Positions 25,641 to 34,911 of a stretch of DNA of 64,000 bases are shown piece by piece. How positions within the stretch are numbered: position 1 is the first letter of the stretch; the number at the start of each line of letters is the position of its first letter. The stretch is from Pontibacter rufus (GTDB lineage Bacteria; Bacteroidota; Bacteroidia; Cytophagales; Hymenobacteraceae), in assembly GCF_015694705.1 (NCBI RefSeq), contig NZ_JADQDR010000006.1, positions 281,887 through 345,886 on the forward strand, in the 5' to 3' direction. The position numbers and the translations under genes were made by a program. The notes under the pieces are model-generated. The model saw nothing but the letters and a program-made list of their open reading frames with translations. It was not told the origin of the DNA and searched no databases.

Positions 25641-28595
25641 TTACAGGGCCAGGTTAAGTCCGAAAGAAATGGATCTGACCAGCGGATAGTTGTTTGTCCA
25701 ATCGCCGGAGCCCCTGGAAGACTGGTTGCTCTCCGGATCCCAGCCGATCCAGTCGGTGAAAGTATACAGGTTACGACCGGCTGCATAAAGCGTCAGCCCC
25801 TGCACGTTATACTTGTCCAGGAAAGAGGCCGGAACGGTATAACTCAGCCTGGCATCTTTGATGCGGACATAGCTGGCGTCTCTCGGGAATCCGTAGCCGA
25901 TGTTGCGATAGCTAAGCGACGGCCACTCGTTGCTTCGGTTTTCCGGGGTCCAGTAACCGATCTCTGCGGGGATGTTTCTGCGGCCGGCCTCATCACCGTA
26001 GAAGATGTCCGGGTCGTTTTTCAATGATCCGTGCGACGCCTGCAGGAACACGCTCAGATGGAAGTTGCCATAGTTAAAGGTGTTGGTCAGGCCGCCATAC
26101 CACTTGGGCAGCGTAGAACCCAGAATCATCTCGTCATCGCTGTTGATCACGCCGTCGCCGTTCACGTCCTCAAACTTCAGGTCGCCCGGCTTGGCGCTCA
26201 TCGTAGACGGAATGTCATCGCCCTCCTGCCACACACCCAGCCAGTTATAGTCGTATATAATGCCAACAGGTTCGCCTATAAACCATCTGTTGCCCACGTC
26301 GCTTTTCTTGTCTCCGTACAGATCCACAATCTCGTTTTTGTTGGAACTGATGTTAAAGTTGGTTTCCCAGGAGAACTTGCCCGACTGTATGTTTATAGTA
26401 TTAAGCGTCAGCTCAATGCCTTTGTTCTTCAGTTCACCCAGATTGTCCCACACTTGTGAGTAGCCTGTAATGTTAGGGATACCTCTCAGCAACAACAGAT
26501 CCTCGGTTCTGGCCTTGTACACCTCAATCGTACCATTAATCCTGTTGTTCAGGAAGCCGAAGTCCAGGCCCAGGTTGGCGGAGGTGGTCGTCTCCCAGTT
26601 CAGATCCGCATTTCCAAGCCTTCCGGCCAGCACCCCAATAGAGCTGGAACCGCCAAATGGAAAGCGAACGGTGTTTTCCAGAGTAGAAGTCTGGTTAGGC
26701 GAAATGGCCTGGTTGCCGGACTGTCCATAAGAGAACCGCAGCTTCAGCTGTGTGATATAGCTGGCGTCCTTCAGGAAATCTTCGTTGGCAATGTTCCAGC
26801 CCAACGCCATGGACGGGAAGGTGGCATACTTGTTTGTGTTGACACCGAAGGCGGAATAACCGTCTCTTCGCGCAGTTAAAGTTAGCAAATAGCGGCTGTC
26901 ATAAGAGTAGTTGATTCTTCCCATCTGAGAAAGCAGGCTTGTTCTGTCACTTCTGGAAGAAGAGGACCTGTTCTCGCCGGCGCCCAGGTTGTAGAAGGAC
27001 AGCTGGTCGTTGATGAACGTGTTAGCAGAAGCTCCTGACTCAAAATAATCGGTCGCCTGTGCGCTGTAAAGCCCGGTAAAGAAGATGTGGTGCTTGCCGA
27101 AGTCTCTCTCATAAGAGAGGATGTTCTCCAGCACCCACTCGTTGGTTTCGTTGTTGTTGGCGTAAGCAGAACCTACCAAATCGTTTGCCTGCCGGCCCGT
27201 GTAGCCGTCCTGGCGCCCAATCTCATAAGTATAAGAGGCGTTCAACCGATATTTCAGACCCTTCAGGAAGTTAGGGGCAACCTCTACATAGCCCGTGCCG
27301 CTAATGTACTTTCTCCTGTCCACCCGGTCCGTCGTCAGGCCCAGCAGCGGGTTGGCAAACAGCAATTCCGGGTACATCGGGTAAATCTCATACTTGCCAA
27401 ATTCGTCATATACTTGCCCGTAGGGGCTCATGGCGGTGGCGAGCAGCATGTTGGCGCGGCCGCCGTCGGAGTTGTGGTCTGCAAAGTATAGCGAGGTACC
27501 GGCTTTCAGGTAGTCGGTCAATGTTGCGTCGATGTTAGAGCGGATACTCGCCCGCTGAAACTCATACCCTTTGATAACACCCTTTTGGTTCAGGTAGCCG
27601 CCTGTTACATAATACTGCAGGTTGTCCGTCCCGCCGGAGATGCTCAGGTTGTGCTCTGTAATCCTGCCGGGTTGGGTGGCCATATCCAGCCAGTCAGTTG
27701 TTTTGCCCGCATTGTAGTTTTCCACCTCGTTGGTGTTTGGCAATACCTGCGTCTGCGTCAGCCCCTGGGCAATCAGGTAGTCCTTATACTTCTGCACGTA
27801 TGCTTCTGCGGTGCCCGGCGTCAGTTCGTGCGAGATATCCTCCACCCCATAGTAGCCGCTGTAGCTGATCCTCGGTTTGCCAGTTGTTCCTCTTTTTGTG
27901 GTTATCAGGATCACACCGTTTGATCCCCTGGTTCCGTAAATGGCCACAGCAGAGGCGTCTTTCAGGATCTCGATAGAGGCAATGTCGTTGGCGTTAATGT
28001 CATTGATTTCCCCTAAAAACGGTGCCCCATCTACCACAATAAACGGCGATGTATTCGCACTAAGCGAGTTTATCCCTCTTATTCTCATCGAACCGGAACT
28101 GCCCGGCACAGAGGAACCCTGCGAGATGTTCAGACCTGCCGTGGTGCCCTGAATGGCTTGTGTCAGGTCTGTTACCGGAAGGTTAGAGAGCCTGTCTTTT
28201 GGCACTGAGGCTACCGAGCCGGTGATATCGGATCGCTTCTGCGTGCCGTAGCCCACCACCACTACCTCGTCCAGCGCCTCAGCGTCAGCCCCCATCTGTA
28301 CATCAATGGTTGCTCTGTTGTTGATGGGTACTTCCTGTGTTTCAAACCCGATATAAGAAAAGCTTAAGGTGCCATTACCGGATGGCACATTGATGGAATA
28401 CATGCCGTCTGCTCCTGTAGGGGCAGCAATGGTGGTTCCTTTCAGCAGAACAGTTACTCCCGGCAGGCCGGTGCCATTCTCATCCGTTACCTTGCCCTGC
28501 ACTGTCAGCCCCTGCGCGAATGCCGCAGCAACAGTGAAAAACAATAGCGGTAGAACCAAAAAGTATTTCAGTTCTTTAAGTAAGTAGTGTTGCAT
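25641..28595 (-). CDS. SusC/RagA-family TonB-linked outer-membrane transporter (pair 2)
   Basis: 984 residues. Signal peptide at 1-28 (TVAAAFAQG), CarboxypepD_reg-like domain at about 30-105 (GLPGVTVLLKGTTIAAPTG, GTLSFSYIGFETQEVPI), TonB-box region EALDEVVVVGYGTQKRSDITG near 108-130, plug with RIRGINSLSANTSPFIVVDG and EILKDASAVAIYGTRGSNGV to about 245, and a barrel ending FGLNLAL. It lacks an STN domain, so it is not built to signal through FecR. It starts a likely operon with SusD2, DUF2264, tandem GH43, BNR_4 and GH105. A 755 bp non-coding region precedes it. Confidence 0.95.
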   Translation of the reverse strand: MQHYLLKELKYFLVLPLLFFTVAAAFAQGLTVQGKVTDENGTGLPGVTVLLKGTTIAAPTGADGMYSINVPSGNGTLSFSYIGFETQEVPINNRATIDVQMGADAEALDEVVVVGYGTQKRSDITGSVASVPKDRLSNLPVTDLTQAIQGTTAGLNISQGSSVPGSSGSMRIRGINSLSANTSPFIVVDGAPFLGEINDINANDIASIEILKDASAVAIYGTRGSNGVILITTKRGTTGKPRISYSGYYGVEDISHELTPGTAEAYVQKYKDYLIAQGLTQTQVLPNTNEVENYNAGKTTDWLDMATQPGRITEHNLSISGGTDNLQYYVTGGYLNQKGVIKGYEFQRASIRSNIDATLTDYLKAGTSLYFADHNSDGGRANMLLATAMSPYGQVYDEFGKYEIYPMYPELLFANPLLGLTTDRVDRRKYISGTGYVEVAPNFLKGLKYRLNASYTYEIGRQDGYTGRQANDLVGSAYANNNETNEWVLENILSYERDFGKHHIFFTGLYSAQATDYFESGASANTFINDQLSFYNLGAGENRSSSSRSDRTSLLSQMGRINYSYDSRYLLTLTARRDGYSAFGVNTNKYATFPSMALGWNIANEDFLKDASYITQLKLRFSYGQSGNQAISPNQTSTLENTVRFPFGGSSSIGVLAGRLGNADLNWETTTSANLGLDFGFLNNRINGTIEVYKARTEDLLLLRGIPNITGYSQVWDNLGELKNKGIELTLNTINIQSGKFSWETNFNISSNKNEIVDLYGDKKSDVGNRWFIGEPVGIIYDYNWLGVWQEGDDIPSTMSAKPGDLKFEDVNGDGVINSDDEMILGSTLPKWYGGLTNTFNYGNFHLSVFLQASHGSLKNDPDIFYGDEAGRRNIPAEIGYWTPENRSNEWPSLSYRNIGYGFPRDASYVRIKDARLSYTVPASFLDKYNVQGLTLYAAGRNLYTFTDWIGWDPESNQSSRGSGDWTNNYPLVRSISFGLNLAL

Positions 28596-29350
28596 AGGTT
28601 ATTATTGGTTTTGGTTAGTTGATTTTTCAGTAGTAGTGAGTTTAGAATGCTGATTGGTTTGCCTTTAAATGCTTTGCCATAGTATAGAATTACCTTATTT
28701 ATAAAAGCCCTGTTTAAAGGTCCTGCCCATCCAGAATGGTTAAGCTGCCGAAAGTAGTTTCCTGCTGCTTGTGTCAATTATACCGGCGGCAGTTTATCCG
28801 CCCGGCAGCTAACAGGCTGAAGTCTGTGCCTGTCGTCTGCGCCATACTTTCTTCTCAGCTCCAGCCACGCATATCTACAAAGAGATCTTATTCTTAAGGT
28901 TTGGACAGACTTATCTGCTTTTTTAATAAAAAATCTGTAGCGCATGAGATCAGCCGCGCTGTAGAAATTGCAAAGCCGCTAAAAAGGGCCTTGCAATTTC
29001 TACAGCGCGGGCAAGTCACTACTTTTCTAAGTATAAATGAGTTGCTGTAAAAGTGAAGCTGGAGAAGCTTTAAGAGCAAAGCTATCGGCAAATAGCCTTA
29101 GACTGAGAACCTTGCCTTTCTGATCCCGGATTACAAAGGATGCCTCCTTGTCAGAGCTAAACAAGTATAACGCTCTTACTTAAGAAGCTTTCAGGGACTG
29201 GCCGGAGGAGTAAATGCAGCAGAAGTATACGCTCAATTAACCAGGAGTTTGCCTGCGCTGTCTGAATGAAATGAAGCTGCTGTAGCAGAGAATAATATAC
29301 CTTTGTTATAGTGAGAGATGTTTAACTGAATACGTCCTGACTGCTTATCT
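28596..29350. other. 755 bp non-coding region upstream of susC pair 2
   Basis: No coding frame of family character. It holds the perfect 20 bp inverted repeat at 28954-29010 and AAGTATA words near 29031 and 29162. The SusC2 promoter must lie here; no TAnnTTTG box was found at a convincing distance. Confidence 0.4.
28954..29010. repeat. perfect 20 bp inverted repeat with 17 nt loop
   Basis: Arm CCGCGCTGTAGAAATTGCAA (28954-28973) and its exact complement TTGCAATTTCTACAGCGCGG (28991-29010), loop 28974-28990. No T tract, about 360 bp from the nearest coding start. It resembles a REP/MITE-type hairpin rather than a terminator. A related word TGTAGCGCA occurs nearby at 28936 and again near 37936. 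Confidence 0.7.
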
Positions 29351-30514
29351 TTAATCGTCTGATTCATTTTTCTGCATCAGCGTGTCCAATGTCCATTCTT
29401 CCTGCCATTTCAGAACAGGTTTGCCGTCCTCAAAAATAAGGGGTAACCAGATATAGCGGCCGTCTATAGGGTTTTTCGGGCGCCATCTATCAGCCATAAA
29501 AATAAAGGCATTCTTCTTTCCCTGAACCGGAAGCACGAAGGTGCTTTGAGACGAGAAGGTAGTATTTTTTTCTTCTTCAGTTCCCCGAACAGGATTTCCG
29601 AGTTGCTTCCATCCCTCCATCATATGCTCACTTACTGCCGAGCGTGCCGCATTAGGTGCCCACCCCGTTAAACCTGAAGTTATCATGAAGTATTTACCGC
29701 CTTTTTTGAAAATAGCCGGGGCTTCATTTCTTCCTCCGGGGAATACACGAACATACTCATCCGTAAATCCTGTATAATCATCCGTCAGCTTGCTGATGTG
29801 AAGGGTCCTGTTTTCCTCAGACGCAGCAATATGATAGGCTGTACCGTCGTCGTCCACAAACAGCGTCATATCCCTGGACATTTGCCCGCCTTCAAAATCC
29901 CTTTGTAAAAGGGCACCATCCGCCACCTTCTGTTCCCATGCCGGATCATTATCTTTAACTATAACAGGCACCGTTTTATGTGCCTCGGTGGCATTGGCAG
30001 GCCATACTCCGGCATGCGGGCGGAAACTTTTCAGATAGGTATAGGGCCCTGTTACTTTGTCTGCAACGGCAACGGCTGTCCGGGCAGCATTATACCCCTG
30101 CCCTTTCAGCTCCAGGTGAAACCACATCACAAACTTTTTGGTTTTCTCGTTGTAAATAACCTTCGGGCGCTCAATCACTGCTCCCTTTTCTATTTCGGAG
30201 CCGCTGTTTTCTGCCGCAACAGCAAGCGCAATGCCTTCGTTTTTCCAGTTATAGAGGTCTTTTGAGGAGTAGCAGCTAACACCGGCCATGGCTTTGTTAC
30301 CGTCAGGGCCTGCTACTTTGTGTTCCCCGAACCAGTAGTATTTGCCCTTGTGGAATAAAATTCCGCCGCCATGCGCATTAATGTGTTTGCCATCGGTATC
30401 GAGCCAGAGTTCGCCCGGCCTGAACGATTTTTTTACGCTCAGGTGCTGAGCAGTTATTGGTGCAGTCATCCAAAGCAGCATTATCAGTATACAGCTTAGT
30501 CTTTTCATCCTCAT
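29351..30514 (-). CDS. GH43 enzyme of exo-beta-1,3-galactanase type (subfamily 24/34-like)
   Basis: 387 residues, signal peptide MRMKRLSCILIMLLWMTAPITAQ. The N-terminal blade reads GELWLDTDGKHINAHGGGIL followed by GKYYWFGEHK, the wording of GH43 exo-beta-1,3-galactanases. The usual base Asp (RDP motif) is replaced here by AHGGG, as in that branch, where a different residue assists water. Further blades are VIERPKVIYNEKTKKFVMWFH near 115-135 and EAPAIFKKGGKYFMITSGLTGW near 265-285, with the probable acid Glu in one of these. Ends before the 755 bp regulatory region of SusC2 and lies 240 bp after the DUF1080 gene. It would trim the beta-1,3-galactan backbone from its end. Confidence 0.82.
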   Translation of the reverse strand: MRMKRLSCILIMLLWMTAPITAQHLSVKKSFRPGELWLDTDGKHINAHGGGILFHKGKYYWFGEHKVAGPDGNKAMAGVSCYSSKDLYNWKNEGIALAVAAENSGSEIEKGAVIERPKVIYNEKTKKFVMWFHLELKGQGYNAARTAVAVADKVTGPYTYLKSFRPHAGVWPANATEAHKTVPVIVKDNDPAWEQKVADGALLQRDFEGGQMSRDMTLFVDDDGTAYHIAASEENRTLHISKLTDDYTGFTDEYVRVFPGGRNEAPAIFKKGGKYFMITSGLTGWAPNAARSAVSEHMMEGWKQLGNPVRGTEEEKNTTFSSQSTFVLPVQGKKNAFIFMADRWRPKNPIDGRYIWLPLIFEDGKPVLKWQEEWTLDTLMQKNESDD

Positions 30515-30754
30515 TAACTTTGTTATTAGCTATGTTGATTTCCTTTGAGTTTAGCTGCAACCATATACGGCTTAGCATAAGCATCTGCTCTCCGGGGTAA
30601 CCTGCCTTGCTGCCGTATTCTTATTTTGCCGGAATACCGGTAAACACCTGAAGCACAGCAAAACTGAGGTTTTACTCCGGCCGGTTTAATCATTATCCGG
30701 GGCTGCATGCGAACATGAGGCAGTATGGCTTTTGTATATCGGAAACAGGCTGGC

Positions 30755-31582
30755 TTAATCCAGTTTTTTGATTTTTATATTCCGGAACTCTATTCCCTGC
30801 CCCTCACTCTGGAGGGCTATATACCCTTGAGTCAGGCGTTTGCCATCCTGCTTTATGGCCGGATCATAGTTATTGGCTACTCCTCCCCCGATTTGTGGAT
30901 GTGTGTATTGTAACACAGTGTCTCCATTGATAATGTGGGTCACCAGAGAGTCACCGTACACGATAAGTTCTCCCTTTACCCACTGATTCCACGCATACGT
31001 GTCTGAAGAAGAATCAATGCAGTGCCGGGGATCCATTTCCCCCTTATAAAACACCTCCGTTCCCGGAGAGCACATATTGCCTGTCGGGCGGGGTTTGCCA
31101 TCTCCCATACCTGCCAGCAGTTGAAACTCAACGGAAATAGGCCAATCCTGCTCTTTCAGAATCGTCTTCGGGTCTTGGGAATGAAACATAATGCCACTGT
31201 TTCTATACGTATAATCAGGCGCATCCTTCAGCCACTGGTCTGTAAACCGATACTCCCAGACGAGGTGGTAAGAGGAAAAAGGTTCTTTGTAAAACAAGTG
31301 CCCATAGCGTTCGTCAAATGTTTTATACCCGTCATAGTTTACCTGCAGCACACCATCCTGCACGCGGAAGGTCTGGGCATAGTTATCGCCAACTGCATGA
31401 TGGTGAATTTTCACAATCCAGTCATCAATGTCTTTGCCATTAAAAAGCGTCTGCCACTCACTTTCCTGCCGCTTCTCCTTGCCCGTGTAACCGGATGAAC
31501 AGGACATAACAGGCAGCAAAATGACAGCCAACAAAACAACATGTAAATACCTTCGGAATCCGATTTTGAGCGCTGGGATCAT
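30755..31582 (-). CDS. DUF1080 (3-keto-disaccharide hydrolase-like) lipoprotein
   Basis: 275 residues. A lipobox (LPVMSC, near residue 28) is followed by a single DUF1080 concanavalin-like beta-sandwich: WQTLFNGKDIDDWIVKIHHH near 43-62, SYHLVWEYRFTDQW near 105-120, YRNSGIMFHSQDPKTI near 127-142, VEFQLLAGMGDGKPRPTGNMC near 152-172, and the end GYIALQSEGQGIEFRNIKIK. Such proteins are common in Bacteroidetes glycan loci; a few hydrolyse 3-keto-glycosides, others only bind. It sits between GH16 and GH43 with gaps of about 200 and 240 bp. Function beyond the fold is unknown. Confidence 0.82.
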   Translation of the reverse strand: MIPALKIGFRRYLHVVLLAVILLPVMSCSSGYTGKEKRQESEWQTLFNGKDIDDWIVKIHHHAVGDNYAQTFRVQDGVLQVNYDGYKTFDERYGHLFYKEPFSSYHLVWEYRFTDQWLKDAPDYTYRNSGIMFHSQDPKTILKEQDWPISVEFQLLAGMGDGKPRPTGNMCSPGTEVFYKGEMDPRHCIDSSSDTYAWNQWVKGELIVYGDSLVTHIINGDTVLQYTHPQIGGGVANNYDPAIKQDGKRLTQGYIALQSEGQGIEFRNIKIKKLD

Positions 31583-31781
31583 GAGTTTCTCATTTTAATT
31601 ATTGCTACAGACACTATAGCCGACCGGATAGCAGAATCAGTCAACCCATAGAATTAGATAATCATCAAGCCGCCGGAAAGAGAAGCATACAGTATTCACA
31701 ACAGGCGATTAACAGACTATCTGTATCTCCGCGGTTCTGAACTACTTGCTTTCAGGGTCTTCCATACGGCATCCCTGCTAT

Positions 31782-32648
31782 TTACTTTCGTTGATATACC
31801 CTCACGTAATCTACTTCATATTTCCTGGGAAAGTCTGTAGTGGAAGGGTCGCCGCCATTCGCGCCAATAGCAAGATTCAGCAGCACATAATGTGGCTGGT
31901 GAAAGGGGTTAAAACCGTCCGGGTTGTGTATCTGGCTCAGATCCACCTCGTTCAGCAGTTCATCATCCAGGTACAACCGGATGTAACCGGCTGTCCAATC
32001 CATTTTCCAGACATGAAACTTTTCCGGCCAATCAGGGTCCTTCTTCAGGAAGTGAGAAAGAGAAACCTTGTGCTCATCCCAGGCAGCCCTTTTGCTTTCA
32101 TGTGCCCAGGCGGCATTCGCCAGGATGGTGGGTTGCCCTTCTACGCGGTAGTACTCCATGATGTCCACCTCTCCATTGGCTGGCCATGCTCTCGATTCGC
32201 CCAATGTCCAGATGGCCGGCCATAAGCCCATGGCCGTATCTATCCTGGCTCTGACTTCTATGATACCATACAAGAATGCCTGTTTGCCACTGGTGTTGAT
32301 ACTGGCAGAAGTATATCCGGCATATTCCGTATTCTTTCTCCAGTCTTTACTGGAGGAGTCAAAAAACTCGTTCTTCACCTTCTCCCGCTTTCCCGCTATC
32401 ACCAACACCCCGTCCCGGATACTGGCGTTCTCCGGCTGGTACCATTGCAGTTCCTGGTTTCGCCTGAATCCCCGTTCATACGACCAATCAGTTTCATCCG
32501 GCTTGCCATCCTTGTCAAATTCGTCATGCCAAACCAGGTTAAATCCTTCCGGTGCTGAAGGTGGTACCGCTGTGGGAAAGTAGGGAACCTGTCTCCTGCT
32601 ACAAGCCAGCATACTTACCAGAAACAGCAGTACCCATTTATTTTTCAT
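31782..32648 (-). CDS. GH16 endo-beta-glycanase lipoprotein (galactanase/laminarinase branch)
   Basis: 288 residues, lipobox VSMLAC with Cys16. The catalytic motif is EVDIME with Glu160, Asp162 and Glu165 (ANGEVDIMEYYR). Other GH16 landmarks are LVWHDEFDKDGKPD near 38-51, RNQELQWYQPENASI near 63-77, GIIEVRARIDTAMGLWPAIW near 128-147 and WKMDWTAGYIRLYLDDELLN near 217-235. The extra residue form ExDxxE places it with laminarinase-like and endo-galactanase members. In arabinogalactan loci a GH16 surface endo-beta-1,3-galactanase opens the backbone, and the lipoprotein signal fits surface display. It follows the sigma factor/FecR-like pair by 87 bp and may be their direct target. Beta-1,3-glucan is the main alternative substrate. 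Confidence 0.88.
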   Translation of the reverse strand: MKNKWVLLFLVSMLACSRRQVPYFPTAVPPSAPEGFNLVWHDEFDKDGKPDETDWSYERGFRRNQELQWYQPENASIRDGVLVIAGKREKVKNEFFDSSSKDWRKNTEYAGYTSASINTSGKQAFLYGIIEVRARIDTAMGLWPAIWTLGESRAWPANGEVDIMEYYRVEGQPTILANAAWAHESKRAAWDEHKVSLSHFLKKDPDWPEKFHVWKMDWTAGYIRLYLDDELLNEVDLSQIHNPDGFNPFHQPHYVLLNLAIGANGGDPSTTDFPRKYEVDYVRVYQRK

Positions 32649-32735
32649 CTGTTAGATCAAGTGAATCATATGTGATAATGCTGCGCACGTATAACTGTTT
32701 GTTTAATGGCAAGGTACTGATAGTTTATTAATTTT

Positions 32736-33029
32736 TCACCTGCAGGAATCCGGTAGGCAACGTTCTGCAGTTTTAGTAGCTTCTACCGATTTTTGTATTC
32801 TTTCCCAAAGCGCCTCTGTTTGCTTGTTCTGCATCTTAAACTCTTCAGCATTTAACTCCAACACTATCTTTTTTGCACGCGCAATTACCTCCGCTTTATC
32901 CGGATTCTCTCTGATAAAATTTTCCCAGAATGCGTCTTGAACCGTGCCTTCTTTAAGAACCCAGGACCAGAAATCTTTGTCCTCTGAAAACTCTTCCGAT
33001 GAATAGTGTTTGTATTTTAGGTTATTCAT
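32736..33029 (-). CDS. truncated FecR-like anti-sigma factor (cytoplasmic domain only)
   Basis: 97 residues. The sequence KDFWSWVLKEGTVQDAFWENFI followed by ENPDKAEVIARAKKIVLEL and TEALWERIQ matches the N-terminal cytoplasmic, sigma-binding region of Bacteroidetes FecR proteins. Full-length members are about 300-400 residues, with a transmembrane helix and a periplasmic FecR domain. Here a stop follows ATKTAERCLPDSCR and none of the missing parts is found before GH16 starts 87 bp on. It lies 163 bp after the ECF sigma gene, in the expected order. It may be a deletion remnant or a working free anti-sigma domain that can no longer receive an outer-membrane signal. Confidence 0.75.
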   Translation of the reverse strand: MNNLKYKHYSSEEFSEDKDFWSWVLKEGTVQDAFWENFIRENPDKAEVIARAKKIVLELNAEEFKMQNKQTEALWERIQKSVEATKTAERCLPDSCR

Positions 33030-33192
33030 TTCCGGCTTACCTCATACTTTCATGTTTCCTACAACCAAAGAGACACTTTGGTTGCTGTTTGGACACCCCT
33101 TCCGGGTTTATTTCCATGAAACACGATACTATCTCCGGGAATATATACTTAACCCATTCTATCTCTGATAGAATTTTGCCAGGTTAAAGGCC

Positions 33193-33813
33193 TTATTGCG
33201 TCACGTGCAGGTTTTTAACATTTCTCTTAAGAATTGCCAGTCCCCTGCTGACAAGCTTGTAGATATTGTCCGTGCTCATGTTCATGACACCGGATATCTC
33301 CTGGAAGGAAAGGTTCTTGTAAAACTTCAGGAGTATGGCTTGTCGCTGGTTTTCGGAAAGCATATGTAGCCCCTGCTTCAGATAGTCCTCTTGTTGCGCT
33401 TTTGCCTGCTTGCTAATGAGTTGCTCCTCGGCAGTGGCGCCGGTTTCTTTCAGGGCCGCCTCCAGAGAGGAATCGTCCGCAAACAGCATATCCTTTCTTT
33501 TTGAAAGCTCTTTGTAAAGCCGTCTCTTCACCGACGCATACAAGTAGAAGCGGACAGAGGCAGGCAGCGACAGGTTTTCCTTATTCTTCCATATATCCAG
33601 GAAAAGGCTATGGATGCAATCTTCAATCAGCACTTCGTCTGCGGTGAATTTTCTGCAATAGTTGTAGATTACCTGCACGTAGTTTTTGTAAAGAGAAGCA
33701 AAAGCATCCTGATCGCCCGACTGGAACAGCTTCCACAATTCTCTTTCTGCCTCGCTCCCGGTGTTATTTGCGGCTACTTTTGCTTCGTTTTCTGCCTGGG
33801 CTGCTACTCTCAT
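33193..33813 (-). CDS. ECF RNA polymerase sigma-70 factor (FecI-like)
   Basis: 206 residues. Sigma region 2 is at about 35-105 (QDAFASLYKNYVQVIYNYCRK, DEVLIEDCIHSLFLDIWKNK, LPASVRFYLYASVKRRLYKEL) and region 4 at about 145-200 (LSENQRQAILLKFYKNLSFQEI, MNMSTDNIYKLVSRGLAILKR). The rather long N-terminus and region-2 wording are those of Bacteroidetes FecI-type factors that control SusC/SusD loci. It precedes the short FecR-like gene and the GH16 gene. With no STN-bearing SusC in the window, its input is unclear. Confidence 0.93.
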   Translation of the reverse strand: MRVAAQAENEAKVAANNTGSEAERELWKLFQSGDQDAFASLYKNYVQVIYNYCRKFTADEVLIEDCIHSLFLDIWKNKENLSLPASVRFYLYASVKRRLYKELSKRKDMLFADDSSLEAALKETGATAEEQLISKQAKAQQEDYLKQGLHMLSENQRQAILLKFYKNLSFQEISGVMNMSTDNIYKLVSRGLAILKRNVKNLHVTQ

Positions 33814-33930
33814 TTCACTGTCTGCTTTTATGAATCGATCGAAACCTTAAATCACACTCTAAAATGTTGTTATAACACTTAACTGGTACGGCAAATTTTT
33901 TAGCTATTCTCCTCTATAGGAGCTTTGTAT

Positions 33931-34725
33931 TTATCCTTCTCCGTGTGGTTTACCGATAGTAGCCAGTATACCCCCGTCCACATACAGTATCTGGCCATTC
34001 ACAAAATCACTAGCCCTGGATGCCAGAAACACAGTGGCACCTCCCAGCTCATCCGGATCACCCCATTTGCCTGCCGGTGTTCTGTCGAGAATAAATTCAT
34101 GAAAGGCATTGCCCGCTACGCGCAGAGGCGCTGTCTGGCTGGTGGCAAAATAACCTGGCCCGATGCCGTTTACCTGGATGTTGTATTTTGCCCACTCCGT
34201 TGCCATGTTTTTTGTCAGCATTTTAAGGCCTCCTTTGGCTGCGGCATAAGCGCCTACATTCTGGCGCCCTAACTCACTCATCATGGAGCAAACATTGATA
34301 ATTTTGCCTTGCCTGCGTGCAATCATCCCTTTCACCACTGCCTGCGACACGATAAAAGGGGAAGTCAGGTCCACGTCTATCACTTCCTGCCAGTCTGCCA
34401 GTTCCATCTCCACCAAAGGGGTGCGCTTGATAATGCCTGCATTGTTCACCAGAATATCTACCGGGCCAATCTCCCGTTCTATCCTGCCTGCCTCACTTCT
34501 TACCTGCTCCTGATCCGTTACATTGCACATAAACCCATATGCCTTGATGCCCAGATCTTCATAGGCTTTCACAGCCTGATTTACTTTTTCCTGAGAGGAG
34601 TTCCCGTTCACCACAACGGTTGCGCCTGCCTCTCCAAGCGCCTTCGCCATGGCCATGCCCAAGCCATGCGTGCCTCCCGTTACCCATGCTGTCTTTCCTG
34701 TAAGGTCGAATTGCTGTAATATCAT
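33931..34725 (-). CDS. SDR oxidoreductase, gluconate 5-dehydrogenase / KduD-like
   Basis: 264 residues. Classical short-chain dehydrogenase: TGGTHGLGMAMAKAL coenzyme motif at 16-30, NNAG near 92-95, catalytic Ser in INVCSMMSEL near 145, and YxxxK in VGAYAAAKGG near 157-161. The order and the IKRTPLVEMELADWQEVIDVDL wording are those of gluconate 5-dehydrogenase and 2-deoxy-D-gluconate 3-dehydrogenase. In a glycan locus with GH105 it could reduce the keto-deoxy uronate derived from unsaturated uronic acid. The twin LacI-type operators upstream at 34877-34925 suggest direct control by the neighbouring LacI regulator. No isomerase partner (KduI) is seen in the window. Confidence 0.85.
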   Translation of the reverse strand: MILQQFDLTGKTAWVTGGTHGLGMAMAKALGEAGATVVVNGNSSQEKVNQAVKAYEDLGIKAYGFMCNVTDQEQVRSEAGRIEREIGPVDILVNNAGIIKRTPLVEMELADWQEVIDVDLTSPFIVSQAVVKGMIARRQGKIINVCSMMSELGRQNVGAYAAAKGGLKMLTKNMATEWAKYNIQVNGIGPGYFATSQTAPLRVAGNAFHEFILDRTPAGKWGDPDELGGATVFLASRASDFVNGQILYVDGGILATIGKPHGEG

Positions 34726-34876
34726 CTTCGCGTCTTTTATTTATCTTAATTTAGTTACCTGGCAGTTGTCCATATCATTATAACCGGGGTTCTGCTTTGT
34801 TTCAGCGGCACTTAGCACGTACCGTATACTTTTCCCTATGCGTATGCAGCAATCCTGAGAGTCTGTTCACAACAGC

Positions 34877-34892
34877 ATGCAAACGTTTGCAT
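34877..34892. promoter_or_regulatory. LacI-family operator, copy 1
   Basis: ATGCAAACGTTTGCAT, a perfect 16 bp palindrome with the central CG expected for LacI/GalR regulators. It lies about 160 bp before the SDR start; centre 34 bp from the second copy. Confidence 0.8.
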
Positions 34893-34911
34893 ACATAAAG
34901 AATAAAAAGCC

